Below are positions 43,942 through 51,363 of a stretch of DNA of 64,000 nt, piece by piece (within the stretch, counting starts at the first letter, position 1; every line of letters starts with the position of its first letter). The notes below the pieces were generated by a model. That model was not told the origin of the DNA and did no database searches. It saw nothing but the letters and a program-made list of their open reading frames with translations. Made by a program: the position numbers and the translations under genes. The DNA comes from Xylophilus ampelinus (lineage in GTDB: Bacteria > Pseudomonadota > Gammaproteobacteria > Burkholderiales > Burkholderiaceae_C): positions 20,683 through 84,682 of the forward strand of contig NZ_CABFMN010000079.1 of the NCBI RefSeq assembly GCF_901875635.1, read 5' to 3'.

Positions 43942-44235
43942 ATGAAGAGACTGCTTGGACTTCCAACGCTGACGCTCGCCCTGATCGTGAGCGTGCCAGC
44001 CATCGCCGCGACAAAGACCGTCACCCTGTCAGTGCCGGGCATGAACTGCGCCGCCTGCCCGATTACGGTCAAGAAGGCGCTCGGCAAGGTGCCTGGCGTG
44101 GCCAATACGGACGTGAACCTCGACAAACGAGAGGCGACCGTGACATTCGACGACGCGCGAGCCAATGTAGAGGCGCTGACGCGGGCGACCCGGGATGCTG
44201 GCTACCCCTCGACGGTGGTCGGGAGCGTGAAGTGA
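43942..44235 (+). CDS. merP: Periplasmic mercury-binding protein MerP
   Basis: 97 residues. Signal peptide (1-22, ends PAIAA) and a heavy-metal-associated domain with GMNCAAC, Cys36 and Cys39. It hands mercury to MerT. AACGGAG ribosome site before the ATG. Stop overlaps the next GTG start. Confidence 0.94.
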   Translation: MKRLLGLPTLTLALIVSVPAIAATKTVTLSVPGMNCAACPITVKKALGKVPGVANTDVNLDKREATVTFDDARANVEALTRATRDAGYPSTVVGSVK

Positions 44236-44453
44236 GTGCCGTCGTCCTGGAATCGACGTTGACCTGTCCGGATTGCGGTCACACCAAAACCGAGACCATG
44301 CCTACCGATGCGTGCCAGTGGTTCTATGAGTGCGAGGCCTGCCACGCCATACTCAAACCCAAGCCCGGAGACTGCTGCGTCTACTGCTCCTACGGTACGG
44401 TGCCGTGCCCACCCATCCAAGAGCGTGGCAGAGGCAGTTGTTGCGCCGGTTGA
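44232..44453 (+). CDS. Cys-rich mer-operon protein (GDCC-type, 73 aa)
   Basis: GTG start overlapping merP (GTGA). CPDCG near the start, GDCCVYCSYGTVPCPP in the middle and a final SCC: a small metal-binding protein family that accompanies merTP in beta-proteobacteria. Probably buffers mercury. No merA or merB follows; the next gene is on the other strand. Confidence 0.75.
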   Translation: MSAVVLESTLTCPDCGHTKTETMPTDACQWFYECEACHAILKPKPGDCCVYCSYGTVPCPPIQERGRGSCCAG

Positions 44454-44462
44454 GTGCCAGTC

Positions 44463-44927
44463 TCACGCTGAAGGAAAGCCCAGCAGCCGACGCTGCTCGG
44501 CCCATTCGCGGGGCAGCAGGTCCTGGCGGCCGCGCAGCGTGTGCAGGTTCAGATGCCGGGGCTGGCGGCCCTCGAAAATCGCCTCGACGATGTCCGGTGC
44601 CAGCATGGTCATGCGCAGCACCTCGGCCGCCCAGCCAGGCTCCAGTTTCAGCGCGCGCGCCAGGTCGGCGGTCGTCGGATAGACGCCTTCGTCGATCAGC
44701 CGCTTCCAGTAGAACGCCTTGCCTAGCGTCTTGATCATCGGCACGTCGAAGCCGCCCGCCGCCGTGGCAGCATCGGGCGCGGGCGGGATCAGCAGCTTGC
44801 GATTCTGGCGGCGCTTGATCGTCAGCGGCACCAGCGTGACGCGCTGGCCACCGCTGACGTAGCTGCGGGCATCGGCTCCGACCTCGATGCGGACGGTGCG
44901 CTTGCGCGAATTGGTCGCGGCGCTCAT
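44463..44927 (-). CDS. Recombinase-associated protein with HTH-like segment (154 aa)
   Basis: MSAATNSRKRTVRIEVGADA, a basic N-terminus and a helical centre (YPTTADLARALKLEPGWAAE) resembling a ParB-type HTH. Overlaps the recombinase stop (ATGA). A gene of this kind regularly follows DUF2924-recombinase pairs in my recollection; function unknown. Confidence 0.6.
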   Translation of the reverse strand: MSAATNSRKRTVRIEVGADARSYVSGGQRVTLVPLTIKRRQNRKLLIPPAPDAATAAGGFDVPMIKTLGKAFYWKRLIDEGVYPTTADLARALKLEPGWAAEVLRMTMLAPDIVEAIFEGRQPRHLNLHTLRGRQDLLPREWAEQRRLLGFPSA

Positions 44928-46336
44928 GCCAGTGCTTCCTCGGTCTGCTCGCTGGATTCCTCGACCAGCGGATGCGCGCCGATGTCGGCACCGAATCCGA
45001 TCCAGCCGTCCTCGCGCCAGACGATGTCCAGCCCGTGCCCGTGCAGTTGCACCCGTTCGATCAGCAGCCGCGTGATGCGCTGCTGCTCGGCGGGGAACAA
45101 TTGCGCCCACACGTCGCCGATGCGCTGCATCGCCACCACCACCTGCGCTTCGTCGAGCGTGCTACCTGCGGGATGCTGCTGGCAGGCGCGCCAGACCGCG
45201 ATCAGCATCTGCGGAGCCGACAGTGCCGCGTGGATTTGCGCCAGCACCGCGTTCTCAATTTCGGCGGCGGGCAGATGACCCACGTCCGACGCACCGGGCG
45301 ACAGACTCGCGCCCGCATTGCGCCGCTTGTGCAGGTAGGGAACGTAGTAGCGGTACTGCCGCCCGTTCTTCTTTTTGACGAAGGAGTGCAGCATGCGCTG
45401 CCCGTCGGGCGCGAACAGCAGGCCCGCCAGCAGCGCCGGATGCTTGGCGGCGTGCTCGCGCGGCGCTTGCTTGCGCCGTTCGATGAAGGCATGCGCCGCG
45501 TCCCACAAACCCTGTGGCACGATCGCTTCGTGCTGGGCGGGATACCAGGTGCCGTGGTTGCGGATTTCCCCCAGGTAGATGCGGTTGCGCAGCATCGAGA
45601 AGAGGTACTGCTGGTCGATGGTGCGGCCCGAGCGTTCGCGCCCGGTCTGCGTCACCCACGCCTTGGTGGTATGGCCTTCGATGTCCAGCTCGCGCACCAG
45701 CCGCGCCGCCGAGCCATGCTCGGCGTAGCGCCGGAAGATGTCGCGCACCAGAGCCGCCTCGCGTTCGTTGACGACGAGCTTGCGCTCGAGCACGTCGTAG
45801 CCCAAGGGCGGGATGCCACCCATCCACATGCCCTTGGCCTTGCTGGCGGCGATCTTGTCGCGGATGCGCTCGCCGGTCACTTCGCGCTCGAACTGCGCGA
45901 AGGACAGCAGGATGTTGAGCGTCAGCCGCCCCATCGAGGTCGTCGTGTTGAACTGCTGGGTGACGGAGACGAAGGACACGCCGTTGCGGTCGAACACCTC
46001 GACCAGCTTGGCGAAGTCCGGCAGGCTGCGCGTGAGGCGGTCGATCTTGTAGACGACCACGGTGTCGATCTTCCCGGCCTCGATGTCGACCATCAGGCGG
46101 CGCAAGGCGGGACGATCCATGTTGCCGCCGGAGTAGCCGCCGTCGTCGTAGCCGTCGCCGACGGCGATCCAGCCTTCGTGTCGCTGACTGGCGATGAAGG
46201 CGAGGCCCGCGTCGCGCTGCGCTTCGAGACTGTTGTATTCCTGATCCAGCCCTTCGTCGGTGGATTTGCGGGTGTAGACGGCGCAACGCTTCTTCGGCGT
46301 GACCGGCGGCAGCGGGTTGGCGCGCGGCGAACTCAT
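44924..46336 (-). CDS. Large serine recombinase
   Basis: 470 residues. Resolvase catalytic domain with Ser25 in AVYTRKSTDEGLDQEYNSL, then the recombinase domain (IPPLGYDVLERKLVVNEREA, EIRNHGTWYPAQHEAIVPQG), zinc-ribbon-like and C-terminal regions. Such enzymes integrate or excise elements by 2-bp staggered cuts. Overlaps both neighbours in the DUF2924 operon. Its attachment sites could not be found. Confidence 0.88.
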   Translation of the reverse strand: MSSPRANPLPPVTPKKRCAVYTRKSTDEGLDQEYNSLEAQRDAGLAFIASQRHEGWIAVGDGYDDGGYSGGNMDRPALRRLMVDIEAGKIDTVVVYKIDRLTRSLPDFAKLVEVFDRNGVSFVSVTQQFNTTTSMGRLTLNILLSFAQFEREVTGERIRDKIAASKAKGMWMGGIPPLGYDVLERKLVVNEREAALVRDIFRRYAEHGSAARLVRELDIEGHTTKAWVTQTGRERSGRTIDQQYLFSMLRNRIYLGEIRNHGTWYPAQHEAIVPQGLWDAAHAFIERRKQAPREHAAKHPALLAGLLFAPDGQRMLHSFVKKKNGRQYRYYVPYLHKRRNAGASLSPGASDVGHLPAAEIENAVLAQIHAALSAPQMLIAVWRACQQHPAGSTLDEAQVVVAMQRIGDVWAQLFPAEQQRITRLLIERVQLHGHGLDIVWREDGWIGFGADIGAHPLVEESSEQTEEALA

Positions 46337-46803
46337 GCCGTCACCTTCTTCGATGCGGGCAATTTGAGGCCGAAGAACACCGGGCCAGACCAATGGCTGC
46401 CGGTGATGTGGCCTGCAATCGCGGACAGGCTCTTGAAGCGTTGCCCCTGATACTCGAAGTCGCCCGTGCCGCGCACCAGCACGCGATGCTCGACGTCGTC
46501 GTAGATGCGCGTGAGGATGGTGCCGGGCAGCAGACGTTGGCTGTCGCCGCGCAGTTGCTTGGGCAAGATGCCGGTTTCGCCGACCTCTTCGAGCTTCTTG
46601 CACAGCGAGGGTTTCAGGCCGCCGAAGGCGCGCTCCTGAATCCGGTAGGCCAGTCGGCTCTCCAGCCAGCCGCGATGATGGTGGCCGGGCCGCTCGTCGA
46701 AATGCTCGTCCCACAGTTTCCAGAGATCATCCATCGAGAGATGGGGAAGACCGGCGACCTGGGCGGCGACCGAGGTGGTGGTGGATGGTGCGTGTGCCTT
46801 CAT
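46333..46803 (-). CDS. DUF2924 protein (recombinase partner)
   Basis: 156 residues: LPHLSMDDLWKLWDEHFDER, LESRLAYRIQERAFGGL, RVLVRGTGDFEYQGQRFKSL, SGPVFFGL. A standard DUF2924 protein, widely paired with serine recombinases on mobile elements and possibly a DNA-binding accessory. ATG overlaps the stop of a 70-aa ORF and follows the fifth leader copy. Confidence 0.8.
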   Translation of the reverse strand: MKAHAPSTTTSVAAQVAGLPHLSMDDLWKLWDEHFDERPGHHHRGWLESRLAYRIQERAFGGLKPSLCKKLEEVGETGILPKQLRGDSQRLLPGTILTRIYDDVEHRVLVRGTGDFEYQGQRFKSLSAIAGHITGSHWSGPVFFGLKLPASKKVTA

Positions 46804-47012
46804 GGGCGAACTCCGTGGTGGTGATCGGGGTTCGCATTCACGCGCTGTTGGCGGGAGAAGCCAAGGCGAACGCACTCGCTGTTTTTGGGGTCGCGCGGCG
46901 GACGCGCGCGCAGGCGCAGCAGTGCTGCGGCCAGCAGATCGGCGATTTCCTGATGCGCGTGCCGGGGTCGGTCAGACGGCGGGGAAATGGAGATGGGTTC
47001 GAGTTCGGACAT
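46800..47012 (-). CDS. Possible 70-aa ORF covering leader copy 5
   Basis: MSELEPISISPPSDRPRHAH ... LGFSRQQRVNANPDHHHGVRP-type tail, ending in ATGA overlap with DUF2924. Its C-terminal part is the translated leader repeat. The start has a weak ribosome site; whether it is translated is open. Confidence 0.4.
   Translation of the reverse strand: MSELEPISISPPSDRPRHAHQEIADLLAAALLRLRARPPRDPKNSECVRLGFSRQQRVNANPDHHHGVRP
46840..46865 (-). repeat. Leader repeat, copy 5 (before DUF2924 operon)
   Basis: On the minus strand CTTGGCTTC, 6 bases, CAACAGCGCGT, then CGATCACCACCACGGAG and the DUF2924 ATG. The gap of 6 nt equals that of the four plus-strand copies; GAAC is CAAC here. Confidence 0.7.
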
Positions 47013-47101
47013 GGCAGGCGTTTCGATGGAAAACGCTGCTCATGCTATTAACCGAGGGCACTTCGCGTAACGTGATTTAGCGGGTGTGAGCGGGGCTGGC
47101 G

Positions 47102-47953
47102 CTATGCTTGTTTGGGCCGATACCAAGCCGCGCGCTGGCCGCCCGCATCACGATATCGAAGCTCGAACAGGCGAGATTCGTGCACGACCTGCCGCCAACT
47201 GCTGCAGCCGTACTTGGCGGGCAGGTGTTCAGGGAGCCGCTCTGCGATCCAGCGTCCTGCCGAGGCAACCGGCGTCCAGCCCTCGACGGCCAATTCAGCG
47301 GTGGCTTCCCGCAGCGCGCGCACGATCCCTGCGGCAGGCCAATCCACCGAACCATCCGGCGCGATGCCGTGGATCACCAGATCGTGAAAGGCATCGGACT
47401 GGGCGAATTCCGCCGCCAAACGTCGGGCCTGATCCATGTGCTCGGCCCAGCCCCGCAGTTGCTCGAAGCGCTGATCGATGCGACCGTAGGCGACCGTCAG
47501 GGTGTCATGCGCGCCACGGCATCCGTCCAGGCTCCAAAGGTCGTGCTGGTCGATGAAATGGTGCACCAGGTTGTTCCGTAGCAGCACCAGTTCCTTCAAG
47601 TCATTCTGCGTCCTGTCGTAATCCTCGGCCGACATGCGCAGGCTCATCTTTACCTTGAACGAGATGATGTCGTCGCGTGCATCGGGCTCGGAAGCATCCT
47701 CCACCTCATCGGTGGTGACATACGAACCGAGGAGTGTGCCGACCAAGGTGCCCAGCGTTTTGCTGGCGGCATCCGCGATGCGCTGCTCCTGATTCGACGC
47801 CAGCGGTGATCCAGCAGCCGAGATTTCGTGGTGGGCCACGATGGCTTTCATCAACTTCTCGTACTGCTGCAGACGCAGCAGGCAGCGCCCCAGCAATCGC
47901 TGAACCTCACGTTGCTGCATCGGCAGCGCGTCATCAGCGGGCAATGTCGTCAT
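47102..47953 (-). CDS. OST-HTH/LOTUS-domain protein (283 aa)
   Basis: An alpha-helical N-terminal part (QREVQRLLGRCLLRLQQYEK, NLVHHFIDQHDLWS; R-x4-6-H-like pattern) and a C-terminal LOTUS/OST-HTH domain (about 210-280: WTPVASAGRWIAERLPEHLP, YGCSSWRQVVHESRLFELR). LOTUS domains bind RNA or proteins in eukaryotes and are rare in bacteria. The RNNLVHHFI segment is like HEPN-type RNase motifs (R-x-x-x-x-H), a speculative reading. Last gene of the four-gene operon. Confidence 0.7.
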   Translation of the reverse strand: MTTLPADDALPMQQREVQRLLGRCLLRLQQYEKLMKAIVAHHEISAAGSPLASNQEQRIADAASKTLGTLVGTLLGSYVTTDEVEDASEPDARDDIISFKVKMSLRMSAEDYDRTQNDLKELVLLRNNLVHHFIDQHDLWSLDGCRGAHDTLTVAYGRIDQRFEQLRGWAEHMDQARRLAAEFAQSDAFHDLVIHGIAPDGSVDWPAAGIVRALREATAELAVEGWTPVASAGRWIAERLPEHLPAKYGCSSWRQVVHESRLFELRYRDAGGQRAAWYRPKQA

Positions 47954-47977
47954 GTATGGATCGACCGCGATTACCGA

Positions 47978-49813
47978 TCAGACGTCGATGGGCGACGTCT
48001 TCCAGACATCCTGCGCCAAAGTGATCAGCAGCCCGTGGCGAGCCTCGATGGCCTTGGCGTCCCAAGCAGGAAACGCCTTCAGCTTCTCGTTGATTCTGGA
48101 TATCGACGTGTTCTGCCCGACGCTGGTCAGTTCAACCAGGCTTCGGGTCAGATAGTTGCCGCTCTTTCGGTACTCCGCCTGCTTCTCCGTGTAGAAATCG
48201 TTGCCCGCGACGATGTTGATGGGCTTCTCCAGCAAGGTCAGGTTGCCCAGCCGGTTCTTGTAGTCGTCGTAGGCTGTGCCGGGATTCTCGGTGGCCCATT
48301 TCCCACGCAGTTCGCCCGTTGGGTTGTCGGGCAGGATGTGTTCGATCTCCAGCTTGGTGAACGGCTCCAAGCTGCCCGGCGTCTTCAAGCCGCTGAAAGC
48401 CATCTCGACGTGCTGCGTCAGTCGCGCCAGCAAATAGCGCGTGCGGTACTGCTGCATCGAATACAGCGTGAAGCGCCGCAGCGCATCGACCAGCTCCTGC
48501 GACTTCCCGGCCATATTTGTGTCGAAACGGTCGGCGATGAAGGCATTGAGCTGTACCTTCTGCTTGACTGGGTCGGTGGCGGCGGCAATCGCGCGCAGCT
48601 CGTCAGCCCATTGGGAGAAGCTGCGCTCCAGATCTTTGGTCGGCGTCTTGGTGAAGATGTAGTAGAAGAGAAAGCTCTCCAACTGCGCCACGAAGTGGTC
48701 GAACAGCGGCTTCGGGAAATTGGCCGCAGCCAAGAGCAGGACGTAGTGCAAGCTGAAGGCACCGCCCGCCAGTCGCTTGAGGCTGTCCATCGCAAGGCTG
48801 GGCTTGCCGTCGTTGCCCAGCCCGTTCGAGAACGCGAGATAGTGCTCGACGTTGCGGATGACCTTGCGGACGAACTCGAAGGGCTTGTTGGCGTAGTCGC
48901 ACAGCGCCGCGTTGTCCTTGTCCACGAACCAGTCGTAGATTTCGTCCTCGCGCACCACGGCGTCGCCACGGTCGTTCTTGATGACGTAGTTCGCCATCAG
49001 GAAGTAGCGCAGAAAGCGCAGTGGCTTTTCCTTTTCCTTCTCCAGCGGCTTGGTGATCTTCTTCCACTCATCCTTGAGCTGGGTGAACTGCGCCTGCTTC
49101 ACCTGCGTGAACAGCAGGTTCTTGAGCAAGTCCATCGGGTTGAGGCCGACGCCACGCTCGTTGATGGTCTCGAAGATTTTCAGGGCGCTGCTCACGTCCG
49201 TGGAGATCTGGATGAACACCACGTTGTTGGCCAGATAGCCCCAATACTTCTTCAGCTTGGGCGCGTCCTCGTAGTTGTCCTTCAGGTAGCGGTACAGCGT
49301 GCTGTAGGCGCTGACCAAGTTCTCCAGCGATCCGAAGCTGGCGATGCCCGCCGACTGAATGCCCGCCCGCGCGGTTTGAGGATCTGCGTCGAGTTCCACC
49401 AACTTCGTGACGACCTCGCCCGCGTTTTCGTAACGCGGCTCCAGCTTCAAGCTGGTTCGCGTTTCCCCGTCGCTGTCCGTGTAGCTGGTCGAGATCAGGC
49501 CGCTGACGGTCTGCCGCTGTGGCTCTCCTTGAAACAGATGCTTGAGAGCGCAAAGCAGCAGGAAGAACGTGGTCAGGCGTTGCTGGCCGTCGATGACCTC
49601 GTAGTGGTTCTTCTGGTCGGTCGGCGACACCAGCACGGTGCCGATGAAGTATTCCCGCGTCGTCCCCGCATCGATCTGCTCGTCGATGTCTTCGAGCAAC
49701 TGATGCACTTCCTTATCCGTCCAGACGTACTCGCGCTGGTAGTCCGGCACGATGTAGAAGCACTCCCTGAAGGCTTCCTCGATGCTGTATTTGTGGTTCT
49801 CGATGCGGGCCAT
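47978..49813 (-). CDS. DUF262-DUF1524 protein (GmrSD-like nuclease)
   Basis: 611 residues. The DUF262 domain carries DGQQRLTT (75-82) with the preceding IVPDYQREYVW, the NTP-handling motif. The C-terminal DUF1524 part has an HNH-type LEIEHILPDNP (His492) and NRLGNLTLL. This is the domain set of GmrSD type IV restriction systems (GmrS plus GmrD), here fused in one chain. 24 bp upstream of the LOTUS gene. Likely a modified-DNA nuclease; not tested. Confidence 0.85.
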   Translation of the reverse strand: MARIENHKYSIEEAFRECFYIVPDYQREYVWTDKEVHQLLEDIDEQIDAGTTREYFIGTVLVSPTDQKNHYEVIDGQQRLTTFFLLLCALKHLFQGEPQRQTVSGLISTSYTDSDGETRTSLKLEPRYENAGEVVTKLVELDADPQTARAGIQSAGIASFGSLENLVSAYSTLYRYLKDNYEDAPKLKKYWGYLANNVVFIQISTDVSSALKIFETINERGVGLNPMDLLKNLLFTQVKQAQFTQLKDEWKKITKPLEKEKEKPLRFLRYFLMANYVIKNDRGDAVVREDEIYDWFVDKDNAALCDYANKPFEFVRKVIRNVEHYLAFSNGLGNDGKPSLAMDSLKRLAGGAFSLHYVLLLAAANFPKPLFDHFVAQLESFLFYYIFTKTPTKDLERSFSQWADELRAIAAATDPVKQKVQLNAFIADRFDTNMAGKSQELVDALRRFTLYSMQQYRTRYLLARLTQHVEMAFSGLKTPGSLEPFTKLEIEHILPDNPTGELRGKWATENPGTAYDDYKNRLGNLTLLEKPINIVAGNDFYTEKQAEYRKSGNYLTRSLVELTSVGQNTSISRINEKLKAFPAWDAKAIEARHGLLITLAQDVWKTSPIDV

Positions 49814-49839
49814 TTTCTTTTTTCCTGATTCGTTCAAAA

Positions 49840-50775
49840 CTATCGCCGATCCGGCAACTGCCCGCTCGAGACGAATTGATCGTAGCTGTCGAAACTCTCG
49901 CCGTCCTGCCACGACCGATCCCATGAGCGCGGTTCGGCGCTTTCGAGCAGCAGCAGTGTGAGGACGCGATCACGCGCGCCGAAGCTGTGCTTGAACTCGC
50001 GCAGCTTCATGTGCTGTGCCTCCTCCGGGCACCAGATCGCGGCCGACATCTCCGTGCCATCCCATTCCTGTGTGACGCTGGCGTCGGCGGCCAGCGTGCC
50101 CGGCAGTGGTTCCTGCGGATCGTCAGTGCGCCGGATGCGCGCCCGCGTCTTGATGGCACTGCTGCTGCGCCATTCGTACTTCACGAAGCCGTTGTCCCAA
50201 TAGACGAGGATCGCGCGCTGCGTGGTGAACTTGATGAAGCGGATGCACAGAGCCTCGAACGAAACCTGGAACCGCTTGGCGATGGCGCTGAGGACGCGCA
50301 GGTCGATGCGCTGGTTCGAAATCCAGTCGCGCAGCAGATCGCCGGGCATCAGGAGGTTGCTGGCGAAGTCGTCGGCTTCACGCTCGATGGTACGGATGGT
50401 GTCGATGCCGGAGTAGACGCTTTCCTTGTCGCAGTTGAAACTCTGCTGCTGACCGCGATGCAGGATGAGGTGCCCCAGCTCGTGGGCGATGGTGAAGCGT
50501 CGGCGCTCCGGACTGGCCTTGCCGTTGTAGAAGATGCCCCACTCGGCGACGTCCTTCGGGTTGCGCACCAGCATGCCTTCGCAGCTGTCGACGTCGAGCA
50601 CCATCGGTGCCTTGATCTCCCGCACGTCCTTGCCGTAGGGCGTGGTTGGCAGCATCTGGCGCAGGATGTCCAGATCGACGGCATCGGGCATGCCGCTCTC
50701 ACGGTGATACGCCCGCAACCACTTCAGGACGGTGCTGGCGGCAATGGAGCCAGTGAGAGCTTGCGGCGCGCTCAA
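49840..50775 (-). CDS. ImmA/IrrE-family metallopeptidase
   Basis: 311 residues. Zinc-protease motif AHELGHLILH (His98, Glu99, His102) and a downstream EREADDFASNLLMP that supplies the third ligand. TTG start at 50775, 3 bp after the XRE stop. ImmA proteases cleave the partner repressor in ICEBs1; here the partner would be the XRE protein. Followed by the DUF262 gene. Confidence 0.85.
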   Translation of the reverse strand: MSAPQALTGSIAASTVLKWLRAYHRESGMPDAVDLDILRQMLPTTPYGKDVREIKAPMVLDVDSCEGMLVRNPKDVAEWGIFYNGKASPERRRFTIAHELGHLILHRGQQQSFNCDKESVYSGIDTIRTIEREADDFASNLLMPGDLLRDWISNQRIDLRVLSAIAKRFQVSFEALCIRFIKFTTQRAILVYWDNGFVKYEWRSSSAIKTRARIRRTDDPQEPLPGTLAADASVTQEWDGTEMSAAIWCPEEAQHMKLREFKHSFGARDRVLTLLLLESAEPRSWDRSWQDGESFDSYDQFVSSGQLPDRR

Positions 50776-50778
50776 TCC

Positions 50779-51120
50779 TCAGTCCCCGCCGTCGCCCTTG
50801 TCGGGGAACATGATTTTGAGCGCCTTCCGGTAGCGATCCTTCTCTTCGTCCGTCATCCCGGCGTACTCGCGGAAGAAGGCCACGTCCTCGGGACTGGCTT
50901 CGGGTGCCTGCTGCATGGGCGTGCCCATCACATCCTCCATCGTCACGCCCAGCACCTTGGCTATCGCCTGAATCCGCTCTGCGGACGGACGCTGCCCGTC
51001 CTTCATCTCCAGTTCCCAGATGTATGCCTTGGTGCAGCCGACCGCGTCGGCCACCTGTTGCAAGGTCAACTTCTTCGCCTCGCGCAAGCGCCGCAGGCGT
51101 GTTCCGAACGCCGAAGCCAT
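50779..51120 (-). CDS. XRE-family repressor
   Basis: 113 residues: FGTRLRRLREAKKLTLQQVA, GCTKAYIWELEMKDGQRPSA, LGVTMEDVMG. A Cro/CI-type HTH at 5-62 and an acidic C-terminal tail that could be the ImmA cleavage region. First gene of the four-gene operon. Divergent from the 411-aa gene with operator-like repeats between. Confidence 0.88.
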   Translation of the reverse strand: MASAFGTRLRRLREAKKLTLQQVADAVGCTKAYIWELEMKDGQRPSAERIQAIAKVLGVTMEDVMGTPMQQAPEASPEDVAFFREYAGMTDEEKDRYRKALKIMFPDKGDGGD

Positions 51121-51363
51121 GGCGATGCTCCTGTAGTGGAAAAACAGTCAGTGAATGGAAGCTAGACCGATAGTATAGCCACGAGATACCAGCTAGGTCT
51201 AGATGTGCCCCGTTGATTGACAAGCGGGAATCTGAGGGGCAGAATCGCTTGTATCTCGTTGCTTTACTTACACGAGATGCGTGTTCAGTAACCCTGTCGC
51301 TGGCCCAAGCAGCCCGATTCCCGGTCGCAGACCTCCGACGCCGATCCAGAAAGGACGAACAAG
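51121..51363. promoter_or_regulatory. Divergent control region of XRE operon and 411-aa gene
   Basis: Inverted pair CTAGACC (51162-51168) / GGTCTAG (51196-51202), and three copies of ACGAGAT, two inverted against each other (51181-51187, 51253-51259 reverse, 51272-51278). These are candidate XRE operators for both promoters. Confidence 0.5.

Noticed and set aside
47828..49828. 666-codon plus-strand ORF
   Set aside because: Antisense to the DUF262-DUF1524 gene, which shows DGQQRLTT and an HNH-like motif.
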